A stretch of 64,000 nucleotides of DNA from Bin87 sp963666415 (GCA_963666415.2 CAXXPD010000003.1:868001-932000); one strand, 5' to 3'; shown: positions 55,126-63,972, numbered from the stretch's first letter. Translations and numbers: made by a program. Notes: a model not told the origin generated them from the sequence alone.

Positions 55126-55962
55126 ATGACCGAATGTATCGGCTACCTGGGACCGGCCGGAACCTACACAGAGCAGGCTGCGCTACTGTACGCTCCGGAA
55201 GCCACCCTGAAGCCGTATCCGACCATTAACGCGGTTGGTGCCGCAGTGGCCAATGGTGAGTTGGACGCTGGCGTGGTGCCGATCGAAAACAGTTTGGAAG
55301 GGTCGGTTACCTTCACGCTGGACCTGTTGATTAGCCAGTCTGGGCTGTCGATTCGCAACGAGGTGGTGATTCCGATTGACCACTATCTGGTGGCGCCGCG
55401 TGGGGTTGAAGCGGACGTGGTGCGGGTGATTTATTCGCATCCGCAGGCGTTGGCTCAATGCCGCGGCTACCTGGAGTTGCGGTTCCCACAGGCGCAAAAC
55501 GAGGCGTCGTTGAGCACGGTTGCAGCAGTGGCTGATATGCAGGCGAGCGTGGTGCCGGCGGCGGCGATCTGTCCGCAGCGGGCGACGGAAATTTATGACG
55601 TGCAGGTGCTGGACCGGGGAATTCAAGACAGCCCGGTGAACCAGACCCGGTTTGCCGTCCTCGCGCGCGCCGACCACGCGCCAACCGGCCATGACCGCAC
55701 CTCGATTTGTTTCTCGTTTACGGTAGACCGACCGGGGAGTTTGTACCATTGTATCGGCGAATTTTCGGAGCGGAATATTAATCTGGTCAAGATAGAAAGC
55801 CGGCCCACGAAACAGGCGTTGGGCAGGTATATCTTTTTGATTGATTGCATTGGGCACCGCGCGGAACCCGACGTAGCCGCAGCGCTGGAGGGTTTGCGCC
55901 AGCGCGTGGATATGTTCAAGATACTGGGCTCGTATCCGTTGTGGGAACCGGCGGACGGGTGA
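55126..55962 (+). CDS. pheA: prephenate dehydratase
   Basis: 278 residues, monofunctional. Prephenate to phenylpyruvate for phenylalanine synthesis. IGYLGPAGTYTEQAALLY, VPIENSLEGSVTFTLD, YSHPQALAQCRGYLE, and the TRF motif in SPVNQTRFAVL. The C-terminal ACT domain has ESRPTKQALGRYIFLID, the Phe-binding ESRP motif, so feedback inhibition is likely. ATG 55126 follows GGGAG; the upstream open frame (from 55036) is not homologous. Confidence 0.95.
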   Translation: MTECIGYLGPAGTYTEQAALLYAPEATLKPYPTINAVGAAVANGELDAGVVPIENSLEGSVTFTLDLLISQSGLSIRNEVVIPIDHYLVAPRGVEADVVRVIYSHPQALAQCRGYLELRFPQAQNEASLSTVAAVADMQASVVPAAAICPQRATEIYDVQVLDRGIQDSPVNQTRFAVLARADHAPTGHDRTSICFSFTVDRPGSLYHCIGEFSERNINLVKIESRPTKQALGRYIFLIDCIGHRAEPDVAAALEGLRQRVDMFKILGSYPLWEPADG

Positions 55963-55983
55963 CCACGGGGCCGGGAGCTTCAA

Positions 55984-56023
55984 AAAGATAGAACCGGTCT
56001 ACCAGTTAGACCGGTTCGTTTTT
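55984..56023. terminator. bidirectional rho-independent terminator
   Basis: 11-bp stem, GAACCGGTCTA (55991-56001) with TAGACCGGTTC (56007-56017), 5-nt loop. GTTTTT follows on the plus strand and a matching A run precedes it, so it can stop both pheA (plus) and the YtxH genes (minus). Confidence 0.92.
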
Positions 56024-56064
56024 CGGCGAGTTTGAATTCAACCCGCCGACGGCAGTGTTCGGAA

Positions 56065-56298
56065 TTAACTGTGGGGATATGGTCCGTTGACTGTCATGGA
56101 TGGGTTTGGCGTGTCGCTGCGGCGAAAGCCGGCGATGCGACTTTTCGACCGAGCGGAGCCGTATATCCTGCCGATGCTCCGCTTGACTACGCTGCGGGAT
56201 TCATGACCGGAGTAGGGCGCCAGCAACAGACCGGCAACGACTCCCACCGCAGCACCCGCTGCCAGCAAGCTGAGCGTCTGGTTAGACCTCATGCTCAT
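56065..56298 (-). CDS. YtxH-like small membrane-anchored protein 3
   Basis: 77 residues. GAAVGVVAGLLLAPYSGHESR, a glycine-zipper helix followed by the L-A-P-x-S-G YtxH signature, then a basic tail. GGGGAG precedes the ATG. Third of three tandem paralogues. YtxH proteins are usually stress-associated, of unknown mechanism. Confidence 0.8.
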   Translation of the reverse strand: MSMRSNQTLSLLAAGAAVGVVAGLLLAPYSGHESRSVVKRSIGRIYGSARSKSRIAGFRRSDTPNPSMTVNGPYPHS

Positions 56299-56352
56299 GT
56301 TAGACTCCCCGTTGGTATTTGACTGGTGTCGATATTCAACCTGTTGCAGGGG

Positions 56353-56586
56353 TTAGTCGCGGCTGCTGCCCACCGGTCGGATTTCAGAGTCGACAATATC
56401 GCCGGTCTTGCCTCCCCTGCGTAGCCAGTTACGCACCCGAGAGCCGCGGGTTCGCGTGGCGTCGGCACTTTCTTTGATCTGGGAACGAATCTCCCGGCCG
56501 CTCTTCGGTGCCAGCATCAATCCGGCAGCGATTCCTACTGCGATACCAGCTGATACCAATCCTATTCCTCGCTTTGCGCTACGCAT
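56353..56586 (-). CDS. YtxH-like small membrane-anchored protein 2
   Basis: 77 residues. SAGIAVGIAAGLMLAPKSGR, then a polar KESADATRTRG segment. AGGAGGT lies 6 nt upstream of the ATG at 56586. Middle paralogue. Confidence 0.82.
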   Translation of the reverse strand: MRSAKRGIGLVSAGIAVGIAAGLMLAPKSGREIRSQIKESADATRTRGSRVRNWLRRGGKTGDIVDSEIRPVGSSRD

Positions 56587-56809
56587 GTCGATACCTCCTG
56601 GTGTATTCGTTTTGGTTGGCCCAATGGTGTCTCTTATCGGAACGGAAAAACCGAGGCCTTGGCGGACGCGCAACCAACCTGCTCATCAACCCTTCATCCA
56701 CGTTATCCACACCCGGTTGCGTTGCCATCTGCTGGGGCCTCGGCCAGATCTTATTGGTCGATGAGTTTACGGTCGCGGTATTGCGACCCCCGTAACGGAG
56801 GGAGGGAGC

Positions 56810-57028
56810 TTATTGCTCCAGCAACTCCTCTACTTCGTCATCGGCGCGGTTGCGAACGCGGTCCACATACGACCGACCGGTGCCGACGGCTCGGTCGACG
56901 CCGCGGCGCACGTAGCCTCGAGTCTCGTTGCCAGTTTGGGGAGCCAGCAATATGCCTGCTGCCAAACCCAGCGCGAGACCGGCCAGACCGGCCGTTAAAA
57001 TTCCAATGGCTTGTCCTTCGCGACTCAT
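56810..57028 (-). CDS. YtxH-like small membrane-anchored protein 1
   Basis: 72 residues. LAGLALGLAAGILLAPQTGN, the YtxH pattern with G-x3-G-x3-G and L-A-P-x-(S/T)-G, followed by a charged helix ending DDEVEELLEQ. A consensus promoter lies upstream (57152-57180). About 220 nt of spacer follow before the next paralogue. Confidence 0.83.
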   Translation of the reverse strand: MSREGQAIGILTAGLAGLALGLAAGILLAPQTGNETRGYVRRGVDRAVGTGRSYVDRVRNRADDEVEELLEQ

Positions 57029-57151
57029 GAATGCCTCCTGTTGAGATGAAAATATTAGGCTTTATCCTATGAAGGCGACGTTTCGCCTACCGACTATGGG
57101 ATATTTCTCGTATCTAATTGGCTGATGCCGGAGTGCCTTCAATTATCAATA

Positions 57152-57180
57152 ATGGTAATGAAGATTAGTTGAACTGTCAA
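57152..57180 (-). promoter_or_regulatory. sigma70-type promoter of the YtxH genes
   Basis: TTGACA (57175-57180), 17-bp spacer, TACCAT (57152-57157) on the minus strand. Predicted RNA start near 57145, roughly 115 nt before the first YtxH start codon. It lies in a distinctly AT-rich spacer (57060-57210). Confidence 0.6.
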
Positions 57181-57301
57181 TACTTATTTTTTACCAGATT
57201 TATAATTCGCCCACGTTAGCTTGACATTTGAGTGGCGCACCCAGGAATCCCGCCGGTGCGATTTGGACGTGAGCGGGGTGGGGGTAAGTTACAATCGCGA
57301 T

Positions 57302-57796
57302 ATGCTTGGCAACCTGGTGAACCTGGCTATTGCGGTGGCCTCGTTGTTTTTTCGTTCCCATTTTGTGGTGCGCGGCGATAGTATGGAGCCGGCTTTGCGA
57401 GACGGGGATCTGGTGCATTCGGTGCCGAGGGCGCTGCTGGTGGGAGGCTTGCGCCGTGGGTCAATCGTGGTAGCTGATACGCGGTGGGGTTTGGATCGGA
57501 TTGTAATCAAACGCGTGGCTGCATTGCCCGGTGAGTGGGTCGATGTTGCCAGCGACGGAGCCGTGTTTGTTTACGGGCGTCCCGAGGAGCATCCGCCGGG
57601 TGTTACCGGGCGTATCTGTGGTGAGAGGGTGCAGCGTGGGCCCGATATCGGCTGGGTATGCGGGGATGATGAGTATTTTCTGGTTGGCGACAATTCGGTG
57701 CAAAGTGCGGACAGCAGACGCCTCGGGCCGGTGGGGGCGACAGATATAATTGGTTGCGTTTGGCTGAGGGTTCCCGGTCACCTGATCCGCCGTTGA
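57302..57796 (+). CDS. signal peptidase I (S26 family), short form
   Basis: 164 residues. N-terminal hydrophobic anchor, then box B VVRGDSMEPALRDGDLV with the nucleophilic Ser and box D IVIKRVAALPGEWV with the catalytic Lys. Box E is FLVGDNSVQSADSRRLGPV, in which SxDSR is retained. Shorter than LepB of Gram-negatives. Releases signal peptides at the membrane. Start could be upstream (GTG 57269 or TTG 57221). GGGGGTAAG precedes. Confidence 0.87.
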   Translation: MLGNLVNLAIAVASLFFRSHFVVRGDSMEPALRDGDLVHSVPRALLVGGLRRGSIVVADTRWGLDRIVIKRVAALPGEWVDVASDGAVFVYGRPEEHPPGVTGRICGERVQRGPDIGWVCGDDEYFLVGDNSVQSADSRRLGPVGATDIIGCVWLRVPGHLIRR

Positions 57797-57868
57797 TGAC
57801 CTGGCAGCATATCCGGACACCTGACGCCCAGAACTTGCGCACCCACTCAAGCAACCGCACCGCTGATA

Positions 57869-58858
57869 ATGACTTTTGAATACGCGATAATGAGGGCTGC
57901 CGGCTGGGCGAACCGGAACCGGCGGCTGCTGAAAGTGTGGCCCATACTGGGGTTGCTGCACGCCAGACGCGGAATCCAGCGGGCTGCTGAACATAACCGC
58001 GCACTGCGGGTATTTCTGGCAACTCTGGCCGCCGTAACCCGGAACGATGCCCAGCAGATGATTGCCGGGGTGGCCTACTACGGCGTGATTGCGTTGATCC
58101 CAATCTCGGTCGGAGTGCTGCAATTGCTGGAGCTGATTTTGGGGACGGCGCTTACCGCACACTGGTATACGCGATTGTCCTCGGCGGTATTTCCGTCGGG
58201 AATAGAACTGACGACGCTGGTTGGTTCACGGAATTCGGCGGCGGCCAGCATAACGGCAGGGCTGGCGCTGGTGGGCCTGACCTGGGGATCATTCAAGCTG
58301 TTTGGCGCAGTGGGTCTGGTGGTGAACCGCATGTGGGGAATTGAGCCGACCCAGGTGGGATACATCGCCAGGGCGCGGGAATTTTTTATCCTGATTGCAA
58401 CGGCACTGATACTGCTAATTTCCAGCGTTACCACCTATCTGGTTGACCAGGAATCGTTGCCGAACCTGCTGCGGGATTTTCAATTGATACAGTGGGCAAA
58501 CGCGCTGCAAAACCAGCGCTGGGTCTCGGACATCGCAACAACGGTGGTGTCGGCGGCAGCGTTCATGCTGGTGTACCGATACGTGCCGGAGCGGACGGTA
58601 CGGTGGAAGTGGGCAATGATCGCTTCGGTTTTCGCCGGCATCGCTTTCAAGCTTAGCAACGATGGGTTTGCGTTGATCCTGGGCTACGTGCTGCCGGCGC
58701 AGGTGCTGTACGGGCCGCTGGCAACGGTGCTGGTATTCCTGATGTGGATGTTTGCTTCGTCGATGATTCTGGCCGCCGGCGCTGCGGCGTGCGCTTATGC
58801 CCAAAGCATCTACGAGGGTGATGGACCCAAGACGGGGCCGGGATGGTTCCTGAGGTAG
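57869..58858 (+). CDS. YihY/virulence factor BrkB family membrane protein
   Basis: 329 residues, about six helices. DAQQMIAGVAYYGVIALIPI is the family opening (A-x-A-Y-Y-x-x-x-A-L-x-P), LTWGSFKLFGAVGLVVNRMW the middle block, and KWAMIASVFAGIAFKLSNDGF a late helix. The function is not settled; older RNase BN assignments are wrong. It runs 72 nt after the signal peptidase gene. Confidence 0.87.
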   Translation: MTFEYAIMRAAGWANRNRRLLKVWPILGLLHARRGIQRAAEHNRALRVFLATLAAVTRNDAQQMIAGVAYYGVIALIPISVGVLQLLELILGTALTAHWYTRLSSAVFPSGIELTTLVGSRNSAAASITAGLALVGLTWGSFKLFGAVGLVVNRMWGIEPTQVGYIARAREFFILIATALILLISSVTTYLVDQESLPNLLRDFQLIQWANALQNQRWVSDIATTVVSAAAFMLVYRYVPERTVRWKWAMIASVFAGIAFKLSNDGFALILGYVLPAQVLYGPLATVLVFLMWMFASSMILAAGAAACAYAQSIYEGDGPKTGPGWFLR

Positions 58859-59010
58859 GGGTCTGGCGATACGACGCAATGACACAGGCACGGGTTTTCC
58901 GGCAGCGCTGTGGGTTGCGGCGCGAGTGCGGTAAGCCGCCGGCATTGCGCGAGGGTCGGGTCGAGAGGCTGGAGGCGGTGGTCTGCTGCGCTATGACCGG
59001 ATATTTGCGA

Positions 59011-59280
59011 TTACAGCTTCCAGAAACTGCCCACCTGACAGATGATATCCACCTTGTTGATTGATTCGGCCGGCCAGCCGACCATCTTGAGCCAATCCTC
59101 GAAGTGGGCCTGTTCCACGGCCTCGCACTCGGAGACCAGGCGACCGTTTTCCAGATCGCCGTAGACTTTCAGAACGGTGGTGCGGCGGTCGGGGCGCCAC
59201 TTGCGGACGGCGTTGAGCTTGTCGCGGAATTCGGCTTCGGTGATGCCGGGGACGTTGTGGACGGCGATGAATCGGGCCAT
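59011..59280 (-). CDS. small DUF3303-like protein
   Basis: 89 residues. ARFIAVHNVPGITEAEFRDK at the N terminus and a C-terminal VGWPAESINKVDIICQVG; a ferredoxin-like small barrel seems likely. Downstream of the hot-dog pair on the same strand. Family assignment is tentative. Confidence 0.6.
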   Translation of the reverse strand: MARFIAVHNVPGITEAEFRDKLNAVRKWRPDRRTTVLKVYGDLENGRLVSECEAVEQAHFEDWLKMVGWPAESINKVDIICQVGSFWKL

Positions 59281-59409
59281 TGGATCAAACTCCGTGAGTG
59301 GTTGGATGGGTGATGATTAGGCCAGTCGTTGGGGGGCGAGATGATGGGGAAGCAACAGATTGTGGCGCTGGCAGGATGGTTTGGGATGGCGATTTCACCC
59401 TCACCCCAG

Positions 59410-59432
59410 CCCTCTCCCATCAAGGGAGAGGG
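59410..59432. repeat. hairpin repeat CCCTCTCCC/GGGAGAGGG
   Basis: A 9-bp stem with a 5-nt loop, in a stretch beginning CCCTCACCCCAGCCCTCTCC. This type of interspersed repeat is common in environmental genomes. It lies between the hot-dog gene and the DUF3303-like gene and may act as a terminator. Confidence 0.6.
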
Positions 59433-59445
59433 GGTTGATGCTGTT

Positions 59446-60009
59446 CTAATCGTCGGCGGGCGGGACGAAGGGGTAGGGGATGGGTGGCCCGTTGCGGAGG
59501 GGCAGGACGACCGTGGCCGTGCCGGGCATACTTTCGATGCCGTCCTGGGTTTTCATGCCGATTTCCAGCTCCACGAAGCCCATCTGGTTCTTTTCGGATT
59601 TGCTGGTGACCCGACCCCACATGATGAGGATGTCGCCGGGTACCAGCATGGCGCGGTGTTCAAAGCGGGCTTTCCACGGCCAACCGTTGGGCAGCGTCCA
59701 GTCTTTGAGGTACTGGGGAACCACGCTCTGCTTCCAGGAGCCGTGCACCAGGATGCTGGGGTTCCGGTCGTGGTTGAGGCCGAAGTCCAGATCGTAGTGG
59801 ATGCGGTGGAAGTTCTCGATGGCGGCGCTCCAGCGGAAGAGGTGGGTGGGCGTTGGTTTGTAGATGTACTTGGGGAGTTCGTCGCCTTCGGCCACGTCCT
59901 CAAAGTAGATTTGGCTCTTTTGGCGCAGGCCGTCGGCGTCGGGGCGCTCGTTGCGCTTCCAGATGTCTTCGGCTTCCATGTTGAGCAACTCTTCGAGAGG
60001 TGTACTCAT
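59446..60009 (-). CDS. MaoC-family dehydratase/hydratase
   Basis: 187 residues. YFEDVAEGDELPKYIYKPT, then AIENFHRIHYDLDFGLNHDR with the hydratase dyad, and LVHGSWKQSVVPQYLKDW. Probably the catalytic half of a two-gene enoyl-CoA hydratase with the next upstream gene. Clear ATG, GGAGACACC upstream. Acts on acyl-CoA thioesters of unknown chain. Confidence 0.85.
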   Translation of the reverse strand: MSTPLEELLNMEAEDIWKRNERPDADGLRQKSQIYFEDVAEGDELPKYIYKPTPTHLFRWSAAIENFHRIHYDLDFGLNHDRNPSILVHGSWKQSVVPQYLKDWTLPNGWPWKARFEHRAMLVPGDILIMWGRVTSKSEKNQMGFVELEIGMKTQDGIESMPGTATVVLPLRNGPPIPYPFVPPADD

Positions 60010-60093
60010 CTCGGTGTCTCCTGATGGGGGATTGCTGTGATTGGCGCGATTGGGATAGCGCCGGCGTGTTTCGCGGGGCGGCAGCTGAGCGCG

Positions 60094-60651
60094 TTACCGG
60101 CGGATGGTGGAAGCGCGGGTGATGCAAAGGGTTACATCATCCTGGTTCCAGTAGCGAGTTTCGCGGGTGATGATGAGGAAGGGCGTCCCGTCGCGACCGA
60201 GGCGCTCTCGGATGTCGGAGTAGCTGTTCTGGAAGAAGATGGTGTCGCCGATGCTGGGGTAGGCCAGGACTTCGAGCTCGTTGCCGGCGTTGAGCACGCG
60301 GACGAGGTTGGTGGGCACGGGCGGGAGCTCGCCGGGGCGTGCAACGGAGCCGATGCCGTCGGATTCGGGGTTTTCCTCGAAGGCGGCGGTGATGGGGTCG
60401 CCCTGGTCGGGACGGATGCGGCTGGCCAGGTAGCTGACCATGATGGGCGGTGTGATGAGGCCGCCGTAGCGGGTCGATTTGGCGAAGTCGTCGTCCCAAT
60501 AACGAGGGTCGGGATCCATGAGTGCCTGGGTAAAGCGGCGCATATATTCGGCGTCGACGACACCCCAGGATTTGACCAGCTCACCGCTGACGCCAATCAT
60601 TGCCTGAACCTCGGGGGTGAGGGCCGGCGGAGGAGTTTGCTGCTGAGTCAT
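60094..60651 (-). CDS. FAS1-like dehydratase domain (MaoC N-terminal) protein
   Basis: 185 residues. VDAEYMRRFTQALMDPDPRY and YGGLITPPIMVSYLASRIRP match the FAS1-type dehydratase N-terminal hot-dog domain, in which P-P-x-x corresponds to the usual A-P-P-T-F. Start ATG 60651 rather than the longer frame to 60717. 84 nt upstream of the MaoC gene on the same strand, so likely one heteromeric enzyme. Confidence 0.83.
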   Translation of the reverse strand: MTQQQTPPPALTPEVQAMIGVSGELVKSWGVVDAEYMRRFTQALMDPDPRYWDDDFAKSTRYGGLITPPIMVSYLASRIRPDQGDPITAAFEENPESDGIGSVARPGELPPVPTNLVRVLNAGNELEVLAYPSIGDTIFFQNSYSDIRERLGRDGTPFLIITRETRYWNQDDVTLCITRASTIRR

Positions 60652-60781
60652 AGGTCGAGCGCTCCAGAAATCGGGTGATGATTGGCGCTGTTGAACGAAT
60701 TGCCGCGCCGAGGCCAAATGTAGCGCAGGGCGTCGGGTTCGTCAATCGGGGTCTGACACTCGCGCGTACCGGCTTTGATCT

Positions 60782-60888
60782 GTCATTGCGAGCGTAACTT
60801 GGCAATCCCGTCGCCGCAGCAACGGCGGTTCGTCAAAGTGTGTTCAGCCTAATCGAGATTGCCACGTCGCTGCGCTCCTCGCAATGAC
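60782..60888. repeat. MITE-like inverted-repeat element, copy B (opposite orientation)
   Basis: 107 bp. Ends GTCATTGCGAG and CTCGCAATGAC, extendable to 15 bp with ATCT/AGAT. The reverse complement shares with copy A the internal blocks GTGGCAATCTCGAT, AACACAC, CGAACCGCCGTTGCT and GATTGCCA. It lacks about 20 bp (the CATCCCGAGCCTGTCGAG stretch) found in copy A. Confidence 0.85.
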
Positions 60889-60980
60889 AGATTGGAGCGG
60901 GTACGGGTGCGGGGTTTTACATGGGTCAGGGTCTTGCGGTTAGGCAGCGCCATGCCGCTCGAAGGGGCGGGAACGCTGCC

Positions 60981-61072
60981 GTCGCGAGAAGGGCGTGGCA
61001 ATCGTGCTGCCGAAGGGCGCTTTCTGTGATTCCAGATTGCCACGTCCCTCGACGAGCTCGGGATGAGCGGCC
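60981..61072. repeat. degenerate third copy of the MITE-like element
   Basis: Has GGCGTGGCAATC and GATTGCCACG as inverted arms and the stretch GTCCCTCGACGAGCTCGGGA, the reverse complement of a block unique to copy A. Outer ends are eroded. Confidence 0.6.
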
Positions 61073-61563
61073 GTTTCGCGCAGCGGCGAGTGCGAGCAGC
61101 GGCTTGCGATTCGCGTATTGCGGGGAGTATGGGTTGCCGGTTTGGAGTCGGGTGATTGTTTCTATCGCTTATCCTTCTTGATTGGGGGTTGGGTTGGAAT
61201 CTTGATTCGGTGGAGCAAAGGGTTTCAGGCGCTGTCGGCGATACGGCCAGGAGATGCAAATTTTGCCCTAGGCTTCCATGTCCCGCGCGTTTCCCGCAGG
61301 CCGGTGAAGGATGGCGCGGCATGGGACGGTGGTGACACCCGCCGTGCTGCGCGCTCCGGTCCGGGGAATTGAACGGCGACGGACACGCGACAGCGTTGCA
61401 GATACCGACGAAGTTGGCCGTAGAACCTGAAACCCTTTGCCTTATTCGAGATGATGGGTCGGGCAAGGGCGAGACGAGCGCTCGTTTCGCCATCTAGATT
61501 GCCTGACTGGATACAGGATATTAGGAAGCGACCCGATGATGGAAGGGGCGGGTGTCACTGATT

Positions 61564-62181
61564 TTGGTCGATGCGGCTACGCGATTGCCACGCTGCGCTC
61601 GCAATGACATTTGGGGACAATCGAATGCTGGCGACAGCGTTGGTCGATGCCGCTGCGGGATTGCCGCGCTGCGCTCGCAATGACATTTGGGGACAATCGA
61701 ATGCTGGCGACGGCGTTGGTCGATACGGCTGCGAGATTGCCACGCTGCGGTCGCAATGACATTGGGGGCAATCGAAAGCTGGCGACGGCGTTGGTCTATG
61801 CGGCTACGAGATTGCCGCGCTGCGCTCGCAATGACTTTGGGGGACAATCGGAAGCTGGCGTCAGCGTTGGTCGATACGGCTACGAGATTGCCGCGCTGCG
61901 CTCGCAATGACATTGGGGGACAATCGGAAGCTGGCGACCGCGTTGGTCGATGCGGTTACGAGATTGCCACGCTGCGCTCGCAATGACATTGGGGGACGAT
62001 CGGAAGCTGGCGACAGCGTTGGTCGATGCGGCTGCGCGATTGCTACGCTGCGCTCGCAATGACATTGGGGGACAATCGAAAGCTGGCGACGGCGTTGGTC
62101 GATGCGGTTACGAGACTGCCACGTTGCGCTCGCAATGACATTGGGGGACTATGCGCTCGCAATAACATTAGGGGACAATCG
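61564..62181. repeat. 76-bp tandem repeat array (about 7.7 units)
   Basis: Units start TTGGTCGATGCGGCTACGAG at 61564, 61640, 61716, 61791, 61867, 61943, 62019 and 62095; one unit is 75 bp. The last is cut at about 55 bp and followed by a fragment. Each unit contains the right end of the MITE (GAGATTGCCACGCTGCGCTC then GCAATGAC). As 76 is not divisible by 3 the array is not coding. Confidence 0.93.
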
Positions 62182-62255
62182 ACAGACCCTGGTGATCAGC
62201 GGGAGAGGGATGGGCCGGTTAATTCGGGTTCTGCCAGATGGAGGACGGGCGGGCT

Positions 62256-63185
62256 TCAGGTGGCGTAGGTGCGGTTCAGGACGGTGTCCAGTTGGTCCAT
62301 GGTGTAGCGGTATTCCTGGGTTCCCGGCATTTGGATGACGAAGTGGGCGCAGGCGGATCCGATTTGGGCGGCGCGTTCGAGGCCTTCGTTGCGCGTAAGT
62401 CCGAGGATGAGGCCGCCACGGAAAGCGTCGCCGGCGCCGGTGGGGTCGACCACGTTGTCGGTAGGCACGCAGGGGATGGTGGTGTTGGTGTCGGTGGTGG
62501 TGATGCGGACGCCGGCTTCGCCAAGGGTGGTGATGAGGGCGCCGGTGTGTTGCAGCAGGCCGGTTTCGTCGGTACCGGTTTTGTCGACGATTAGGGCCAT
62601 CTCATAGTCGTTGGCAATCAGAAGGTCGCTGTGGCCGATGGCTGTTATCAATCCGGCGGCATCCCAGACCGGTAGGGACTGGCCGGGGTCGAAGATGGTG
62701 TAGACGCCGGTGCGTGCGCCCTGTTCGGCGAAGTCGGCCATGTCGCCCAGGTTGCCGGGGGCTACGATGTTGATGGACTGCTGGGCGTCTACTGTGCTGA
62801 AGTCGAAGCCGGCCGGGTATTTCATGGCGCCGGGGTTGAATCCGGTGATCTGGTTATCGGACAGATCGGTGGTGATGAAGGCGGAAGCAGTGGCTTCCTC
62901 GGCTACGATGCGAATGTCGTCGGTAGCGATACCGTTTTGCTGGAGCCATCCGAAATAGTCGCGGTAGTCGAAACCGATGGCGGCGATGAGCCTGGGCTGC
63001 TGGCCGAGCATGGCGAGGGAATAGGCGATGTTGCCGGCGGTGCCGCCGAAGTAGGCGTGGAAGCCGTCAACGGTGAAGCTGAGGTTGATCTGGTGGATAC
63101 GTTCGGGAACGATGTGGTCTCCGAAGCGGCCGTTGTAGGTCATTATCCGGTCGATAACGAGGGAGCCGGATACCAGGGTTTCCAT
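62256..63185 (-). CDS. PfkB-family sugar/nucleoside kinase
   Basis: 309 residues, ribokinase fold. N-terminal GTAGNIAYSLAMLGQQPRLI is PfkB signature 1, ATP-site catalytic block NVVDPTGAGDAFRGGLILG near residue 250 with the base Asp. Resembles the adenosine kinase-like/fructokinase branch by its middle insert. Phosphorylates a sugar or nucleoside with ATP; the exact substrate is open. Tandem array lies right beyond its stop. Confidence 0.87.
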   Translation of the reverse strand: METLVSGSLVIDRIMTYNGRFGDHIVPERIHQINLSFTVDGFHAYFGGTAGNIAYSLAMLGQQPRLIAAIGFDYRDYFGWLQQNGIATDDIRIVAEEATASAFITTDLSDNQITGFNPGAMKYPAGFDFSTVDAQQSINIVAPGNLGDMADFAEQGARTGVYTIFDPGQSLPVWDAAGLITAIGHSDLLIANDYEMALIVDKTGTDETGLLQHTGALITTLGEAGVRITTTDTNTTIPCVPTDNVVDPTGAGDAFRGGLILGLTRNEGLERAAQIGSACAHFVIQMPGTQEYRYTMDQLDTVLNRTYAT

Positions 63186-63306
63186 TGGTTTGTCCTTTGG
63201 TGGTGGGGGTGCGGTTTTTACATGGATTTACAGGATATACAGGATTTGGGTGCGAGCCTGATTCTGGTTTTTGCCCAGAGGGGGAAGGGGTTTTGGCTTG
63301 GGGGAG

Positions 63307-63963
63307 TTAGCAGCCCCACTGGTTGGTTATTTGGCCGGAGAATTTCACTCGGGCGCCGGGGGTTATCTGGTTGGTTGCGGCCTGGCCGGCGTTGATTTCC
63401 AGGACGAAGCGGACGGGTTCGCCGGAGGGGTAGCGGGGCAGCTCGTTGCGGGGCGTTTCCGGTCGAGGATTGGGGACGTTGGCGGTTACGCTGGCGACGG
63501 TGCAGTCGGATTTGATCCAGACCATGTCCAGGGGGAAGTTCATGTTGGGCATCCAGAAAGCCCTGGTGGTGGCGTCGTCGTAGACGAAGAGCATGGCTTC
63601 GTCGGCGGCGAGGGTTGGGCGACCGGAGAGTCCCTGGGCGCGAGCCGCGCCGGTGTCAGCCACATCGGTTCGGTAGGCGGCGGTTCCAATCTGGACGATG
63701 GCTGCGTCCGGGAGAGGCGTTGCCGTGGGAGTCGGCACCGGGGTTTGGGACGGCATTGGCCGCAGGGTCGGCGATTCGGTTGCGGCTGGCGTGTCGGTTG
63801 GGTGAGCGATGGCGGCGATGGTTGGGACGCTGACGGGAGTTACCGTGGGGGAGGGCGACGGCGCTACGACGCTATCATTATTGCAGGCCAACGTCAGCAG
63901 CACCACGGCGCAGATGGACGGCAACCACCAGAGGCGCAGCCGACGGGTCGAACTCGAGGGCAT
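63307..63963 (-). CDS. DUF192 lipoprotein
   Basis: 218 residues. Signal peptide with lipobox LLTLAC (lipidated Cys near residue 27), a Pro/Thr-rich linker (about 32-88), then a DUF192 domain: GAARAQGLSGRPTLAADEAM, FVYDDATTRAFWMPNMNFPL and DMVWIKSDCTVASV. Function unknown; exported and membrane-anchored. A full-length reading frame. Confidence 0.9.
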   Translation of the reverse strand: MPSSSTRRLRLWWLPSICAVVLLTLACNNDSVVAPSPSPTVTPVSVPTIAAIAHPTDTPAATESPTLRPMPSQTPVPTPTATPLPDAAIVQIGTAAYRTDVADTGAARAQGLSGRPTLAADEAMLFVYDDATTRAFWMPNMNFPLDMVWIKSDCTVASVTANVPNPRPETPRNELPRYPSGEPVRFVLEINAGQAATNQITPGARVKFSGQITNQWGC

Positions 63964-63972
63964 CGCGTTTGG

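Larger units (their letters stand above)
60652..62255. other. 1.6-kb gene-free, repeat-rich region
   Basis: No ORF here looks coding. The region holds MITE copy B, a degenerate third copy, and the 76-bp tandem array, listed separately. 61073-61563 (about 490 bp) shows nothing I can name. Confidence 0.8.

Noticed and set aside
60849..61493. 214-residue open frame on the minus strand
   Set aside because: Spans MITE sequence, has Arg/Pro/Ser-rich low-complexity composition and no recognisable motif. Treated as chance.
61564..62181. CRISPR array
   Set aside because: Units are contiguous near-identical 76-mers without unique spacers, and no cas genes are present.
61571..62338. Several short frames reading MRLRDCHAALAMT-like repeats
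   Set aside because: They are frame-rotated readings of the 76-bp tandem array, which cannot be one repeated protein as 76 is not a multiple of 3.
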